Counted from the stretch's first letter, positions 31,326 to 41,065 are shown. The stretch is DNA of 64,000 nucleotides from Alkalicaulis satelles (GCF_008630495.1 NZ_VWOJ01000002.1:325001-389000); one strand, 5' to 3'. Made by a program: numbers and translations. Notes: a model not told the origin generated them from the sequence alone.

Positions 31326-31855
31326 TGGGCGGCTCCGCTATTGAGGTCTTCAGGTTTGAACAGGCCGACGCGCAGATCATTGGCCACATAGATCAGCTGG
31401 CCGTCCGCCTCCACGCGCCCGTCGGCGATGCCCAGGACAAGCTTGCGGTTGATGACCCGCTTGAGATCAATGATGTAGCGCACATTCTTCACGCTCGGCG
31501 GCACCTGGCCTGTGAATTTCACCTCGCCCACGCCCAGCGCGCGTCCGCGCCCGGGCGCGCCTGTCCAGCCCAGGAAGAATCCCACAAGCTGCCACATGGC
31601 GTCCAGTCCCAGGCAGCCGGGCATGACCGGATCATTCTGGAAATGGCACGCGTAGAACCACAGGTCCGGTTTGACATCGAGTTCGGCGATCACCTCGCCC
31701 TTGCCGTGCGCGCCGCCCTCGGCGGCGATGCGGGTGATGCGGTCGAACATCAGCATGGGCGGCAGGGGCAGCTGGGCGTTGCCGGGGCCGAAAAGCTCGC
31801 CGCGGCCGCAGGCGATCAGGGCGTCATAGTCATAGCTGTTGCGTTGGGCGGTCAT
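31322..31855 (-). CDS. fabA: 3-hydroxydecanoyl-ACP dehydratase/isomerase (FabA)
   Basis: Introduces the cis double bond at C10. 177 residues. Hot-dog fold with catalytic His71 (FYACHF) and Asp85 ([10 protein letters not shown]), in line with E. coli His70/Asp84. First gene of fabA-fabB. No clear operator upstream is recognised. Confidence 0.97.
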   Translation of the reverse strand: MTAQRNSYDYDALIACGRGELFGPGNAQLPLPPMLMFDRITRIAAEGGAHGKGEVIAELDVKPDLWFYACHFQNDPVMPGCLGLDAMWQLVGFFLGWTGAPGRGRALGVGEVKFTGQVPPSVKNVRYIIDLKRVINRKLVLGIADGRVEADGQLIYVANDLRVGLFKPEDLNSGAAQ

Positions 31856-31941
31856 GGGTCCTCAGGGCGGCGGGGACTGAAGCCCTCACCGGTTCGGGCG
31901 GCGTGCAGGTCAAAGCGCTGCGCGGCGCGGGACTGATCTGA

Positions 31942-32538
31942 TCAGCGGGCCGGACCGGAGGCGCTATCGGGCGCCTGCGCGGCCAGCGGCGCTGGCTCCG
32001 GGAGCGAGCGGTAGCACGGGTTTTGCGCGCCCTCAAGCGCAGGGCTGGCGCCGGCCTCATCGGCATAGACGCCCCAGAACGCATCTGCACGCGCCCAGCC
32101 GCGCCGCCCGTCCGCACTCAGCCGGCACCAGCCGGCCCGGCAGCGCTCCAGCCATAAAATGGCGCCCGGCTCGATGCGCGCGATCAGGTTCGCTTCGTCA
32201 TCGGCGCGGGCCATGAGATCGGTCTGCGCGCGCGCATATACCGCCCGCCGGCCAGACAGGAGGGAATGAAGCATCCACACCTGTTCCCCGTCCGGGTCCT
32301 CCACCCGGCGCCAGAGCGGGGTCTCGGCGATGATCAGAACGGGCAGGCCCGCGCGCTGATATCGCCAGCGGGCGGGATGATCGCGCGACGGCCCGGCGCG
32401 GCCCACCACATCACCGCTCTTGAGCGTGACGAAGCGCGGCGTGGGCAGGCCGGAAAACGTCTCGCATCCCTGCGCCAGCGCGGGCGCAGACGGGACAAGC
32501 AGAACGGCGATCACGGTCAGGATACGAAGGGCGCGCAT
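31942..32538 (-). CDS. Periplasmic SH3-domain protein
   Basis: 198 residues. Signal peptide MRALRILTVIAVLLVPSAPALAQ, then two bacterial SH3-like segments (FVTLKSGDVVGRAGPSRDHP to WMLHSLLSGRR, and QTDLMARADDEANLIARIEPGAI to RGWARADAFWG). Proteins of this type are thought to bind cell-wall peptides. The C-terminus is Pro/Ala-rich and probably disordered. Single gene upstream of fabA, divergent from the S9 peptidase. Confidence 0.85.
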   Translation of the reverse strand: MRALRILTVIAVLLVPSAPALAQGCETFSGLPTPRFVTLKSGDVVGRAGPSRDHPARWRYQRAGLPVLIIAETPLWRRVEDPDGEQVWMLHSLLSGRRAVYARAQTDLMARADDEANLIARIEPGAILWLERCRAGWCRLSADGRRGWARADAFWGVYADEAGASPALEGAQNPCYRSLPEPAPLAAQAPDSASGPAR

Positions 32539-32676
32539 GACGCCGAGAGTCGGGCCGCGCCGGTGAAATTCCGGTTAAGCATGAAGCCCCTGCCAGTCCG
32601 GCCGCACTTGCCACAACGTGCAAGGGGGCGCACACTCGCCTAAGGCCAGAATGTTCTGCGGCTGAGGGAGGGGCAT

Positions 32677-34830
32677 ATGCGCGCAGCAGCCTTTGCAAGG
32701 CGCACGCGCCGCTGGCGCATTATCACAGGCGCAGGCCTGCTCGCCGGCGTCCTTCTGGCATGGCTGATGGCCGCCGGCCCGGCGGCTGGCCAGCCGCGCC
32801 CGCCTGCGATCACGGACTTCACCGCCCCTGCAGCGATGGAGAATCCGCAATTATCCCCGGACGGGCGGTCCTTGCTGTTCGTGCGCGAACCCCAGCCGGC
32901 CGATCCCGCCGGAACGCCCAATCAGATTGTCATCATTGACCTGACTGATCCTGGCGAGCCGCGCGCAACGCGCCTGCCCCTGCCGGACATGACGGTGCGG
33001 TGGGCGGCCTGGGGCAATAATGAACGCGTGCTTCTGGGGCTGGAGCTTATGGCGCAAGTGCGCGGCGCTGGATTTCAGGCGGTGCGCAGCGACGGCACGC
33101 GCACCCGCATAACCGAAATTCGCCGCAGCCAGATCATGTCCGTGCGCCGGGACGGCCAGGACCCGGTCATGCTGTTCGATTTCTCAAGCCGCCAGTTCAA
33201 TCACCTGTTCAACACGCGCCTGGATCAGGTGTCTGATTTTCTGCTCCATGATCCCGACCATGTCCTTCTGCCGGCGCGCAGCTCGGCCGGCTCGCTCAAT
33301 CTCTACCGGGTGAATATCGAGACGGGACGCGCGCGCGTGGCTGTCAGCGGGTCAGAAGCCACAATCGCCTTCTTCACCAATGCGGCAGGCGAGGCGACCA
33401 TGCGCTGGGACCTGGCCGGTTACGGCCAGGACCTGCGCATCCTTGTGCGCGCGCCCGGCACGCGGCGCTGGCGCACCGCCCAGCGCGTGCCGGTCAACGA
33501 GTTCCAGCGCCTGCAGCGCGATTACGAATGGACGGCCCGGTCAGACGTTCATGACGAGGCTCTGGTCTACTGGAACAATCCAGAGACCGGCACCACAGGG
33601 CTCTACCGGTACGCCTTCTCCACGCGCGAACTGGCGGGAGCGGCTTTTTCCCATCCCGAGTATGATGTCAGCGGCGTGATCGTTGATCCGCTGACCTTGA
33701 CCGCGCTGGGCGTGACCTGGTCGGATACCCGCCGGCGGCTGATGATGTTCGATGAGGATATCAACGCCCACCTGCCGGCCCTGGCCGCATTTTTTGGTGA
33801 GGACACGCTCGCCTTTCCCGTCCAGCGCGTGGGCGAGCGCGTGCTGATCAAGGTGACCGGCCCGGGTGAACCGGGCGTGTTCTATCTCTATGACATGGAC
33901 GCCTCCCAGATCTGGCCGATCGGCGACCGCCAGCCCCTGCTCGCCAGACGCGCCCTGGCCCGGGTGAGCGTACATGACTACGGCGCGCGCGACGGGACCG
34001 GGTTGTTCGGCTATCTCACCTGGCCCCAAACCCCCGCAGGCGATCCCCCGCCGCTGGTTGTGCTGCCCCATGGTGGGCCGGAAGCGCGCGACCATCATGA
34101 TTTCGACCGGCTCGCCCAGCTGATCGCCGCCCAGGGCTATCTGGTGTTCCAGCCGCAATTTCGCGGCTCTCACGGCTTCGGCCGGGCCTTCGCCGAAGCG
34201 GGCTATGGCCAGTGGGGCGGGCTGATCCAGTCCGATATCACAGACGGGGTGCGCGATCTTCTCGAGCGCGGCCTGGTCGACCCGGACCGGGTGTGCGCGG
34301 TGGGCTGGAGCTTTGGCGGATATTCCGCCCTGATGCAGGCCGTTCTGGAACCCGGCCTATATCGCTGTGTGATCGCAGGCGCAGCGCCTTCGGACCTGCC
34401 TGATCTGCTCGGCTGGCTGGAAGACGAGGGCGGTGAAGTGTTCGACTATGCCCGCCGCGCCATGGGCGATCCGAACACCGCGATGGACCAGCTGATCGCC
34501 TACTCACCGGCCCGGCGCGCCCGCGAAATCCAGGCGCCCGTGCTGCTGCTTCATGGGCGCCGGGACGGCGTGGTCCCGGTGGAGCAAAGCCGGATCATGG
34601 AGCGCGCCCTGAAGGCCGCGCGGGTGGAGCACAGCTATATCCCGCACAATGGCGGACATAATATCGCAACCGACCGGCAATGGGCGCATGTGGCCACGCG
34701 CATCGTGTTCTTCCTGTTCGACCATCTGCAAACCCCGCGCGGCGCCCTCGCCCAGGCGCGCCGGGAGATGGACAGCGCGGACGGCGAGATCGTGGACATC
34801 ATCGTCGAGATCGATCCCTTCGATAACTGA
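32677..34830 (+). CDS. S9-family prolyl oligopeptidase-like peptidase
   Basis: 717 residues. Signal or anchor helix at 13-38 (RWRIITGAGLLAGVLLAWLMA), a beta-propeller with WD-like repeats (about 50-430), then the alpha/beta hydrolase domain: nucleophile GWSFGGYS, acid HGRRDGVVPV, and His in NGGHNI. Likely periplasmic or secreted dipeptidyl or acylaminoacyl peptidase. GAGGG stands 6 bases before the ATG. Confidence 0.92.
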   Translation: MRAAAFARRTRRWRIITGAGLLAGVLLAWLMAAGPAAGQPRPPAITDFTAPAAMENPQLSPDGRSLLFVREPQPADPAGTPNQIVIIDLTDPGEPRATRLPLPDMTVRWAAWGNNERVLLGLELMAQVRGAGFQAVRSDGTRTRITEIRRSQIMSVRRDGQDPVMLFDFSSRQFNHLFNTRLDQVSDFLLHDPDHVLLPARSSAGSLNLYRVNIETGRARVAVSGSEATIAFFTNAAGEATMRWDLAGYGQDLRILVRAPGTRRWRTAQRVPVNEFQRLQRDYEWTARSDVHDEALVYWNNPETGTTGLYRYAFSTRELAGAAFSHPEYDVSGVIVDPLTLTALGVTWSDTRRRLMMFDEDINAHLPALAAFFGEDTLAFPVQRVGERVLIKVTGPGEPGVFYLYDMDASQIWPIGDRQPLLARRALARVSVHDYGARDGTGLFGYLTWPQTPAGDPPPLVVLPHGGPEARDHHDFDRLAQLIAAQGYLVFQPQFRGSHGFGRAFAEAGYGQWGGLIQSDITDGVRDLLERGLVDPDRVCAVGWSFGGYSALMQAVLEPGLYRCVIAGAAPSDLPDLLGWLEDEGGEVFDYARRAMGDPNTAMDQLIAYSPARRAREIQAPVLLLHGRRDGVVPVEQSRIMERALKAARVEHSYIPHNGGHNIATDRQWAHVATRIVFFLFDHLQTPRGALAQARREMDSADGEIVDIIVEIDPFDN

Positions 34831-34924
34831 ACCGGCGCGCCGGGCGGTGGCGCGGGCACTGGACGCCGGGCGCCCGGCGTCCCATCCTTGGCCGGAGAAA
34901 CGATAATCTTGAGGAGGACCGGTC

Positions 34925-35815
34925 ATGACCTTGCGCGCCAGGGCGCTCGCCGCCGCCTTTTGCTGCACCCTGCCCGCCCACGCCCAGGAGGCGCCGCCGG
35001 TGGAGACCACCGATCTGGGCGGCGGGCTCTACATGCTGGCCACCCATGTGGCGGGCAATGTGGGCGTCAGCGCCGGACCGGACGGGGTGTGGATGATCGA
35101 CACCCAGATGGCCCATCTCGCGCCGGGTCTGGACGAGGCGCAGAAAGCCGTTTCGGACGGGGCGGAGGTGCGCCTTGTGCTCAACACGCACCTGCATGGC
35201 GACCATGTGCTGGGCAATGCGTATTTTGCTGAACGCGGCGCGCTGATCATGGCCCACCCGTCCGTGCGCGGGCGCCTGCAATCGCCCTCGCCCAACGCCG
35301 TGACCGGCAACACGCCCGATCCGCTGGACGGCCCCTTCCTGCCGGTGGTGGGCGTCAGTGAAGGCGCGGTGATCACGCTCAACGGCCATACCGCGCGCAT
35401 CCACCACGCGCCCGACGCCCACACCGACGGCGATCTGTGGGTTCATTTTGAAGAAGCCGATGTGATCCATACCGGCGATCTTCTGTTCTCGGGCCTGTAT
35501 CCCTTCATCGATCTGGATAATGGCGGCACGGTTGCAGGCATGATCGCGGGCATGCAGGCCATTGCTGACGCCGCCGGGCCGGATACGCGCATCATCCCCG
35601 GCCACGGGCCGCTGTCTGCTCGCGCCGACGTGCTGGCCAGCATCGCCATGCTAAGCGCAGCGCAAGAGGCTGTTGCGGCGCTGGCCGCTCAGGACCTGTC
35701 GCTGGAGGCGGTGCAGGACGCCAATCCGCTGGCTGAATTCGATGAGGACTGGAGCTGGGGCTTCATCTCCACCCGGACCATGACCGCCATCCTCTACCGG
35801 GACGCCGTGCAATGA
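34925..35815 (+). CDS. Secreted MBL-fold metallo-hydrolase
   Basis: 296 residues with a signal peptide (1-22). The zinc motif THLHGDH is present, then HHAPDAHTDGD, a metal Asp in VIHTGDLLFSG and a final His in IIPGHGPLS. Subclass B1-like spacing, but most such proteins are not lactamases; substrate unknown. GAGGAGG precedes the ATG. Followed by a small membrane protein overlapping by four bases. Confidence 0.9.
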   Translation: MTLRARALAAAFCCTLPAHAQEAPPVETTDLGGGLYMLATHVAGNVGVSAGPDGVWMIDTQMAHLAPGLDEAQKAVSDGAEVRLVLNTHLHGDHVLGNAYFAERGALIMAHPSVRGRLQSPSPNAVTGNTPDPLDGPFLPVVGVSEGAVITLNGHTARIHHAPDAHTDGDLWVHFEEADVIHTGDLLFSGLYPFIDLDNGGTVAGMIAGMQAIADAAGPDTRIIPGHGPLSARADVLASIAMLSAAQEAVAALAAQDLSLEAVQDANPLAEFDEDWSWGFISTRTMTAILYRDAVQ

Positions 35816-36036
35816 AAAAGGCGCGCCCCGGCTGGCTGCCGCCGGCCAATATCATCACCATGATCGTGGCGCTGGCCGTGTTCATGGGCCTCATCATGTG
35901 GGTGGTTCTGGGCGGCTGGGTGCAGGGCTTCCTGGCCGGCATCGCGTTCGCCGCCGCGTTCTGGTTCGTGGTGGTGTTCTCCACGCGCAACGCCAAGCCG
36001 GGCCGGCGCCCGCGCTCCAAGCGGCGCAGGCGCTGA
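35812..36036 (+). CDS. Small two-helix membrane protein
   Basis: 74 residues. Two hydrophobic helices (IITMIVALAVFMGLIMWVVL and FLAGIAFAAAFWFVVVF) and a strongly basic C-terminus (RNAKPGRRPRSKRRRR) that should face the cytoplasm. The ATGA overlap with the MBL gene implies coupled translation. Function unknown. Confidence 0.75.
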   Translation: MKKARPGWLPPANIITMIVALAVFMGLIMWVVLGGWVQGFLAGIAFAAAFWFVVVFSTRNAKPGRRPRSKRRRR

Positions 36037-36130
36037 CGGCGCCCGGAGCGCAATCATCCCGGCGGCTTGCAATTGTCCGGGCCTGGGCCATTGTGTGCAG
36101 CGCAGCACAGTCCGAGCACGAGCGAGCCCC

Positions 36131-37351
36131 ATGACCGAAACCCAGCCTGACGCCTTACTGGTCGAAAACGTCCATCCCGACGCCGACGCCGCCCTCAGCC
36201 AGCTGGGGCCGGTCTCTATCCGGCGACTGCCCGGCTCGCCGGCGCCGGAGACCCTGCGCGCCGAAGCGGCCAAGGCGAAGCTGCTGGGCATTCGCTCGCG
36301 CACCCAGGTGGACGCCGCCCTGCTGGACGTAGCCCCTGATCTTCTGGCCGTGGGGTGCTTTTGCATCGGCACCAATCAGGTCGACCTCTCCGCCGCCGCC
36401 ACGCGCGGCGTGCCGGTGTTCAACGCACCCTTCGCCAACACCCGTTCGGTGGCCGAGCTGGCCATCGCCAGCATCATCATGCTGATGCGCCGCGTGCCCG
36501 AAAAGATGACCGCCATCGACCGGGGCGAATGGCTCAAAAGCGCCGAGGGCAGCAATGAAGTGCGCAAGAAAAAGCTCGGCATTGTGGGCTACGGCAATAT
36601 CGGCGCGCAGCTGTCGGTGATCGCCTCGGCGCTGGGCATGCACGTCTATTTTTACGATATCGAGCCCAAGCTGGCCCACGGCAACGCCCGGCCCATGGAG
36701 AGCCTGGACGCGCTGATCGCCGAGAGCGACGTGGTCACTTTGCACGTGCCGTCCACGGCGCGCACCCGCAATCTGATGGACGCCTCGCGCATCGCCGCCA
36801 TGAAGCCGGGCGCGTTCCTGATCAATCAGGCGCGGGGCGATCTGGTGGATGTGGATGCGCTGGCCGCCGCCTTGCGTTCGGGCCATCTGGCGGGCGCGGC
36901 GGTGGACGTGTTCCCGGTGGAGCCCAAGGGCAAGGACGAGCGCTTTGAAAGCCCGCTCATCGGCTGCCCCAATGTGATCCTCACCCCGCATATCGGCGGG
37001 TCGACCCTGGAGGCCCAGGCGGCGATCGGGCTGGATGCGGCCACCAAGCTGGCCAAATTCCTCTATGAAGGATCCACCTCCCACGCGGTGAACTTCCCCC
37101 AGGTGGACGCCGGCCCGCTGCAGCCGGGGCGCACGCGCATCCTGGCGCCGCATCTCAACCGCCCGGGCTATTTGAGAAAACTCAATGACGCGTCTGAACA
37201 GGCCGGGCTCAATGTCGCCGCCCAGTTCCTGCGCACAGAGGGCGAGATCGGCTACGCCATCGCCGACCTGGAGGGCGCGCTCCCGTCCGGCTTCCTGGAC
37301 ATCATCCGCGCCATAGACGGCACCATCCGCGCCCGCGCCATCACGGCGTAG
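36131..37351 (+). CDS. serA: D-3-phosphoglycerate dehydrogenase
   Basis: First step of serine synthesis. 406 residues from ATG 36131; the frame extends to 36095 but those residues are not family-like. NAD-binding motif GIVGYGNIGAQLS, catalytic Arg in NQARGDLVD and His in LTPHIGGSTLEAQ. A C-terminal ACT domain (about 335-406, GLNVAAQFLRTEGEIGYAIADLE) makes it like the E. coli serine-inhibited form. Confidence 0.96.
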   Translation: MTETQPDALLVENVHPDADAALSQLGPVSIRRLPGSPAPETLRAEAAKAKLLGIRSRTQVDAALLDVAPDLLAVGCFCIGTNQVDLSAAATRGVPVFNAPFANTRSVAELAIASIIMLMRRVPEKMTAIDRGEWLKSAEGSNEVRKKKLGIVGYGNIGAQLSVIASALGMHVYFYDIEPKLAHGNARPMESLDALIAESDVVTLHVPSTARTRNLMDASRIAAMKPGAFLINQARGDLVDVDALAAALRSGHLAGAAVDVFPVEPKGKDERFESPLIGCPNVILTPHIGGSTLEAQAAIGLDAATKLAKFLYEGSTSHAVNFPQVDAGPLQPGRTRILAPHLNRPGYLRKLNDASEQAGLNVAAQFLRTEGEIGYAIADLEGALPSGFLDIIRAIDGTIRARAITA

Positions 37352-37368
37352 GGCCGGGCGCGAAGGCG

Positions 37369-37401
37369 CTTACACTACAAAAATAATTTTGGTAGTGTAA
37401 G
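37369..37401. promoter_or_regulatory. Palindrome abutting the start of the nucleotidyltransferase gene
   Basis: CTTACACTAC (37369-37378) and its exact complement at 37392-37401 around an AT-rich 13-base centre; pairing extends into the centre with one bulge. The ATG at 37404 is two bases away, so the site is an operator over the promoter/initiation region, or an RNA hairpin that hides the start. Confidence 0.6.
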
Positions 37402-37403
37402 TC

Positions 37404-38438
37404 ATGATCGAAGCTGTCCCTCTGGCCGTCCATACGATTTATCAGGACCTGCTCGACGCCTGGCTGATGCAGCCCGAGGCGCCCGTCGAGGGCGCGCCAT
37501 TTGTCCGGGAAGTGGATGGCAAGCGCTACTGGTACGCCAATATGCGCATCAACGGCCATGTGCGCACCCGCTATATCGGCCCGGATACAGACGATGTCCG
37601 GCGCCGCATTGAAGCGCTCCAGTCCAGCCGCGAGGATCGCGCCGCCTTTGAAGCCCGCTGCGGGACCATGATAGCCCAGCTGCGCGCTGCAGGCCTGCCC
37701 ACGCTGGACATGCAAAGCGGCAAGGTGCTCTCTGCGCTGGCCCGGGCGGGCGTGTTCCGGCTGGGCGGGACGTTGATCGGAACGCATGCTTTCGCCCTCT
37801 ATGCCGCCGAGCTGGGCATGTGGGTCAGCGGGCGCGCCGTGCCCATGACCGAGGACATCGACATCGCCGCCTTCGAGCGGTTGGCGATGGTCATTGAAGA
37901 CAAGCCCGATCCCGATCTGGCCGAAGCCCTGAAGCCCCTAGGGCTGAAGCCTGTCCCCGGGCTTGAGCCCGGTCAGGACGGTGCGCGCTGGGCGGCGCGC
38001 GGCGGCGGCACGCCGATCGATTTCCTCACCCCCAGCTTTGATGATGAGGAAGGCGTGCGCGCCCTGCCGAGCCTGGGTGTCAGGGCCCAGTCCCTGCACT
38101 TTCTCAACTTCCTGATCGCTGATCCGATCCCGGCTGTCGGCCTGTATCGGGCGGGCGTGCTGGTGCGCATACCCCGGCCCGAGCGTTTCGCCGTCCACAA
38201 GCTGATCGTGGCAAGCCGCCGGCCAGCTCATCAACGCGCCAAGGCGCGCAAGGATCTGGCTCAGGCGCGCGCCCTGATGGAAGCGCTGGAGGAAACACGG
38301 CCGCAGGAGCTTGCCGCAGCTCTGGACACGGCCTGGCGGACCGGGCCGAAATGGCGCGCCGCCATCCGTGATTCACTGGCCCGCAGCCCTGATCTTCAGG
38401 TGATGGCCGCGCGCCATATCGATATGGATGACGCCTGA
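37404..38438 (+). CDS. GSU2403-type nucleotidyltransferase-fold protein
   Basis: 344 residues. The nucleotidyltransferase core has GG at 121-122 (FRLGGTLIGTHAFALYAAELG) and the metal pair D151/D153 (TEDIDIAAF), with a third acidic position in TPIDFLTP. The N-terminal 90 residues contain VDGKRYWYANMRINGHVRTRYIGPD, typical of this family, which is related to AbiEii-like toxins at fold level. No ribosome-binding site is visible because the palindrome occupies that place. No antitoxin-like gene is adjacent. Biological role unknown. Confidence 0.8.
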   Translation: MIEAVPLAVHTIYQDLLDAWLMQPEAPVEGAPFVREVDGKRYWYANMRINGHVRTRYIGPDTDDVRRRIEALQSSREDRAAFEARCGTMIAQLRAAGLPTLDMQSGKVLSALARAGVFRLGGTLIGTHAFALYAAELGMWVSGRAVPMTEDIDIAAFERLAMVIEDKPDPDLAEALKPLGLKPVPGLEPGQDGARWAARGGGTPIDFLTPSFDDEEGVRALPSLGVRAQSLHFLNFLIADPIPAVGLYRAGVLVRIPRPERFAVHKLIVASRRPAHQRAKARKDLAQARALMEALEETRPQELAAALDTAWRTGPKWRAAIRDSLARSPDLQVMAARHIDMDDA

Positions 38439-38442
38439 ATCC

Positions 38443-39654
38443 TCACGCTTTCTGGCGCAGCAGCAAAAACGCCGCGCCCGCCGACAGGGCTAGGGCGGCC
38501 TGGTTCCATTCCTGCCAGGGGCCATAACCCAGCATCACGCTCACCGTCATCACCGTGAAAGCGCTGGCGATGGCCGCACATTGCAGCGCGGTCAGCGCCG
38601 CCCGGCCGGCCGCGCGCGCCAGACCCAGAAGGGCCGCAGCGGCCAGGACGGCGCCGATGAGCCCGGTCTCCATCCAGATATGAAGCCCGGCATTGTGGGC
38701 GTGGATCGGCATGCGCTCGATCTCCATGCCGCGCAGCATGACCAGATCGCTCATCACCCGCCCGGAATCCAGGCCATGACCGGTCACGGGCCGCTCGGCG
38801 ATGCGCTCCAGCGCGAAGGCCCAGATTTCCATCCGCCAGTGCCAGGTCAGCGGCAGGCGTTCGGCGAGACTGTCGGGGATCAGCGCCAGCAGCGCGCCCA
38901 TGATCACAGGCGAGGCCAGGATAAAGACCGCTGTTGCGATGAGCGCGCCCTGCAAGGTCAGGCGCGGCCATTTCAGGGCGGCGGCCATGACGCAGAGCGC
39001 CAGGGTCAGCGCCACCACATTGGCGGCCACCGCGAAGGCCGACGCCGCGATCACGCTGGCGGCCAGAAGGCCCAGCGCGCCCGCGCGGCTGAAGCGTCCG
39101 CCACGCATCCACAGCCACAGGGCGGCAGGCGCGGCGAGCATGAGGAAATGGGTCGCCCCGCGCGACAGCCGGCGCATGGCGATGGAGCGCGCTTCTTCGT
39201 AGGCGGTGACATCATGGAACCAGTCCTTGGACTGGATCGAGACCGGCATGCCCAGCAGCGCCTCCATGGAGAACCAGAGCGCCAGCAGGCCGGTCCCGCC
39301 GGCGATCCACGGCGCCAGCCGGGCCGCCATGGCGTCATCGGCGCGCCAGCAGGCATAGGCGGCCATGACATAGACCGGCGCCAGCAAAAGCAGCTTGTAG
39401 ACCTCATCGGGCCGCGTGGAGGCCGACCAGATATGGCTGAGCGCAAACCAGGCGATGGCCGCCGCCGCCAGCGCCGGGACCAGCGGCGCAGCGCGCACCG
39501 CCCGCCAGGCCGGCCGGGCGATGAAAGGCGCAGCCGCCAGGCCCAGCACGCCCACTGTCGTCGCCATGCCCAGCGCGCCTGCCCCTGCAGCGATCACGCT
39601 GCTTGCGATACAGACCGCAAACACCCAGACCATGGCGCGCGGGAAGGCGGTCAT
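38443..39654 (-). CDS. O-antigen ligase/polymerase-family membrane protein
   Basis: 403 residues with about ten predicted hydrophobic helices. The family marker HAHNAGLHIWMETGLIGA (about residue 320) and the preceding RPVTGHGLDSG loop match the Wzy_C/WaaL-type domain, which moves or polymerises polysaccharide at the periplasmic face of the inner membrane. Overlaps the phosphatase gene by four bases in a kdsB-phosphatase-ligase unit, suggesting lipopolysaccharide or surface-polysaccharide assembly. Confidence 0.85.
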   Translation of the reverse strand: MTAFPRAMVWVFAVCIASSVIAAGAGALGMATTVGVLGLAAAPFIARPAWRAVRAAPLVPALAAAAIAWFALSHIWSASTRPDEVYKLLLLAPVYVMAAYACWRADDAMAARLAPWIAGGTGLLALWFSMEALLGMPVSIQSKDWFHDVTAYEEARSIAMRRLSRGATHFLMLAAPAALWLWMRGGRFSRAGALGLLAASVIAASAFAVAANVVALTLALCVMAAALKWPRLTLQGALIATAVFILASPVIMGALLALIPDSLAERLPLTWHWRMEIWAFALERIAERPVTGHGLDSGRVMSDLVMLRGMEIERMPIHAHNAGLHIWMETGLIGAVLAAAALLGLARAAGRAALTALQCAAIASAFTVMTVSVMLGYGPWQEWNQAALALSAGAAFLLLRQKA

Positions 39655-40289
39655 GGCGCCAGCGCTTCGCGCGCGGCTTCCGGGGGCTGATTCCAGAACA
39701 TCAACCGCCAGACGCCGGCCACCAGCCGGGCGGCGCCCATATGCCCGGTCTTCACCTTGGCCTCTTCCGGCGGCGCGCCGGCGCCTGCAATCAGAGCGTG
39801 GAAATAGCGCAATATGCCGTTGGAACTGATCAGCAAAACATCGCCGCGCGCATCGGCCATGACGCCTTCCAGAACGGCGCGTGCGTTGGCCGCGGCCTCA
39901 GCCGGGGACGGGCTCCAGCCTGCGCCTTCAGGCACGATGGAGCGCTCGCGCCAGGCCTCGATGGCCTCTGCGCCCCACTCAGCCGCGATATCAGCGTCGC
40001 TGCGCCCGCCCCAAAGCCCGTAATCAAGCTCCTTCAGGCGCGCGTCTATCTCGATATCGCCGTCAAACCCGCACACCGCGGCGGCCAGAACCGCGCCTTC
40101 GCGCGTGCGCCTGAGCGGCCCGGCGATCAGGCGGGCAGGGCGGATGGCGGCGAATTTCAGCGCCGCGCCGATGGCGCGCGACTGGTCCTCGCCCTTGGCG
40201 GTGAGGGGATAATCCTCGCGCGCACCGACCCAGACCGGGGTCTCGCCCGCCTCGAACGTATTGCCGTGCCGGGCCAGGATCAGGCGCAT
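39651..40289 (-). CDS. Histidine phosphatase family protein
   Basis: 212 residues. The RHG motif MRLILARHGNTFEAGETPVWVG is at the N-terminus, the acid pocket in RLKELDYGLWGGRSD, and the second His-containing strand is LLISSNGILRYF, where the usual His of the active site is replaced (S-N-G rather than S-H-G). It is therefore possibly altered in catalysis. Lies between kdsB and the O-antigen ligase with overlapping ends; it may act on a sugar phosphate. Confidence 0.85.
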   Translation of the reverse strand: MRLILARHGNTFEAGETPVWVGAREDYPLTAKGEDQSRAIGAALKFAAIRPARLIAGPLRRTREGAVLAAAVCGFDGDIEIDARLKELDYGLWGGRSDADIAAEWGAEAIEAWRERSIVPEGAGWSPSPAEAAANARAVLEGVMADARGDVLLISSNGILRYFHALIAGAGAPPEEAKVKTGHMGAARLVAGVWRLMFWNQPPEAAREALAP

Positions 40290-41065
40290 CAGACCAGCTC
40301 GCCCTCTGCCGCAATGATCTGCGCGGCGACTTCAGCATCGCGCGGGGAATCCACCGAGCAGGGCGTGCGCCCGCGATAATCGGTGAGCACCACCCGGATC
40401 GGCATGCCGTTTTCCAGCGCGCGCAGCTGTTCCAGGCTCTCGGCCAGCTCCAGCGGTCCGGGCTCCAGACCCACCAGCCGCTCCAGCGCTGCGAAGCGGT
40501 AGGCGTAAAGCCCGATATGCTTGTAGATGCGCGCGGCATCCGTCTCGCGCCGGAAGGGGATGATCGCCTTGGAGAAGTAGAGCGCGTTCATGGCGTGATC
40601 GAACACCACGCTGGTCCCGCCCACCTCGCCGGCCGCCTTGGCGGCGCGGAGCAGTGCGAGCGCCGTCTCGTCCAGCGCCACGGCGGGGGTGGCCAGCTGC
40701 AGGGACGGATCGGCGGCCATGGCGCCGGCGGCCGCCTCGATCACCCAGGGCGGGGTCAGCGGCGCATCTCCCTGCAGATTGACAATCACATCCTCCGGCC
40801 CGGCGAAAGCCTTGACCGCCTCATAAACCCGCTCGGTGCCGTTGCGGCAGCTTTCCGGCGTCATCACCGCCTCGCCGCCAAACCCGGCCACGGCGTTTGC
40901 GATGCGCGCGTCATCAGTGGCCACCAGCACCCGGCTGACCGACGGCGCAGCGGCGGCGAGCCGGCGCACGCGCTCGACCATGGCCACGCCGGCGATCTCG
41001 TGCAGCGGCTTGCCGGGAAACCGGGTCGAGCCATAACGGGCGGGAATGACGGCGATGACGGACAT
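40289..41065 (-). CDS. kdsB: CMP-KDO synthetase (3-deoxy-manno-octulosonate cytidylyltransferase)
   Basis: Activates KDO for lipid A-core synthesis. 258 residues with IAVIPARYGSTRFPGKPLHEI, VATDDARI, NLQGDAPLT (usually QGDEP) and YKHIGLYAYRF. First of three overlapping minus-strand genes; its stop overlaps the phosphatase start by one base (TGATG). Confidence 0.95.
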   Translation of the reverse strand: MSVIAVIPARYGSTRFPGKPLHEIAGVAMVERVRRLAAAAPSVSRVLVATDDARIANAVAGFGGEAVMTPESCRNGTERVYEAVKAFAGPEDVIVNLQGDAPLTPPWVIEAAAGAMAADPSLQLATPAVALDETALALLRAAKAAGEVGGTSVVFDHAMNALYFSKAIIPFRRETDAARIYKHIGLYAYRFAALERLVGLEPGPLELAESLEQLRALENGMPIRVVLTDYRGRTPCSVDSPRDAEVAAQIIAAEGELV

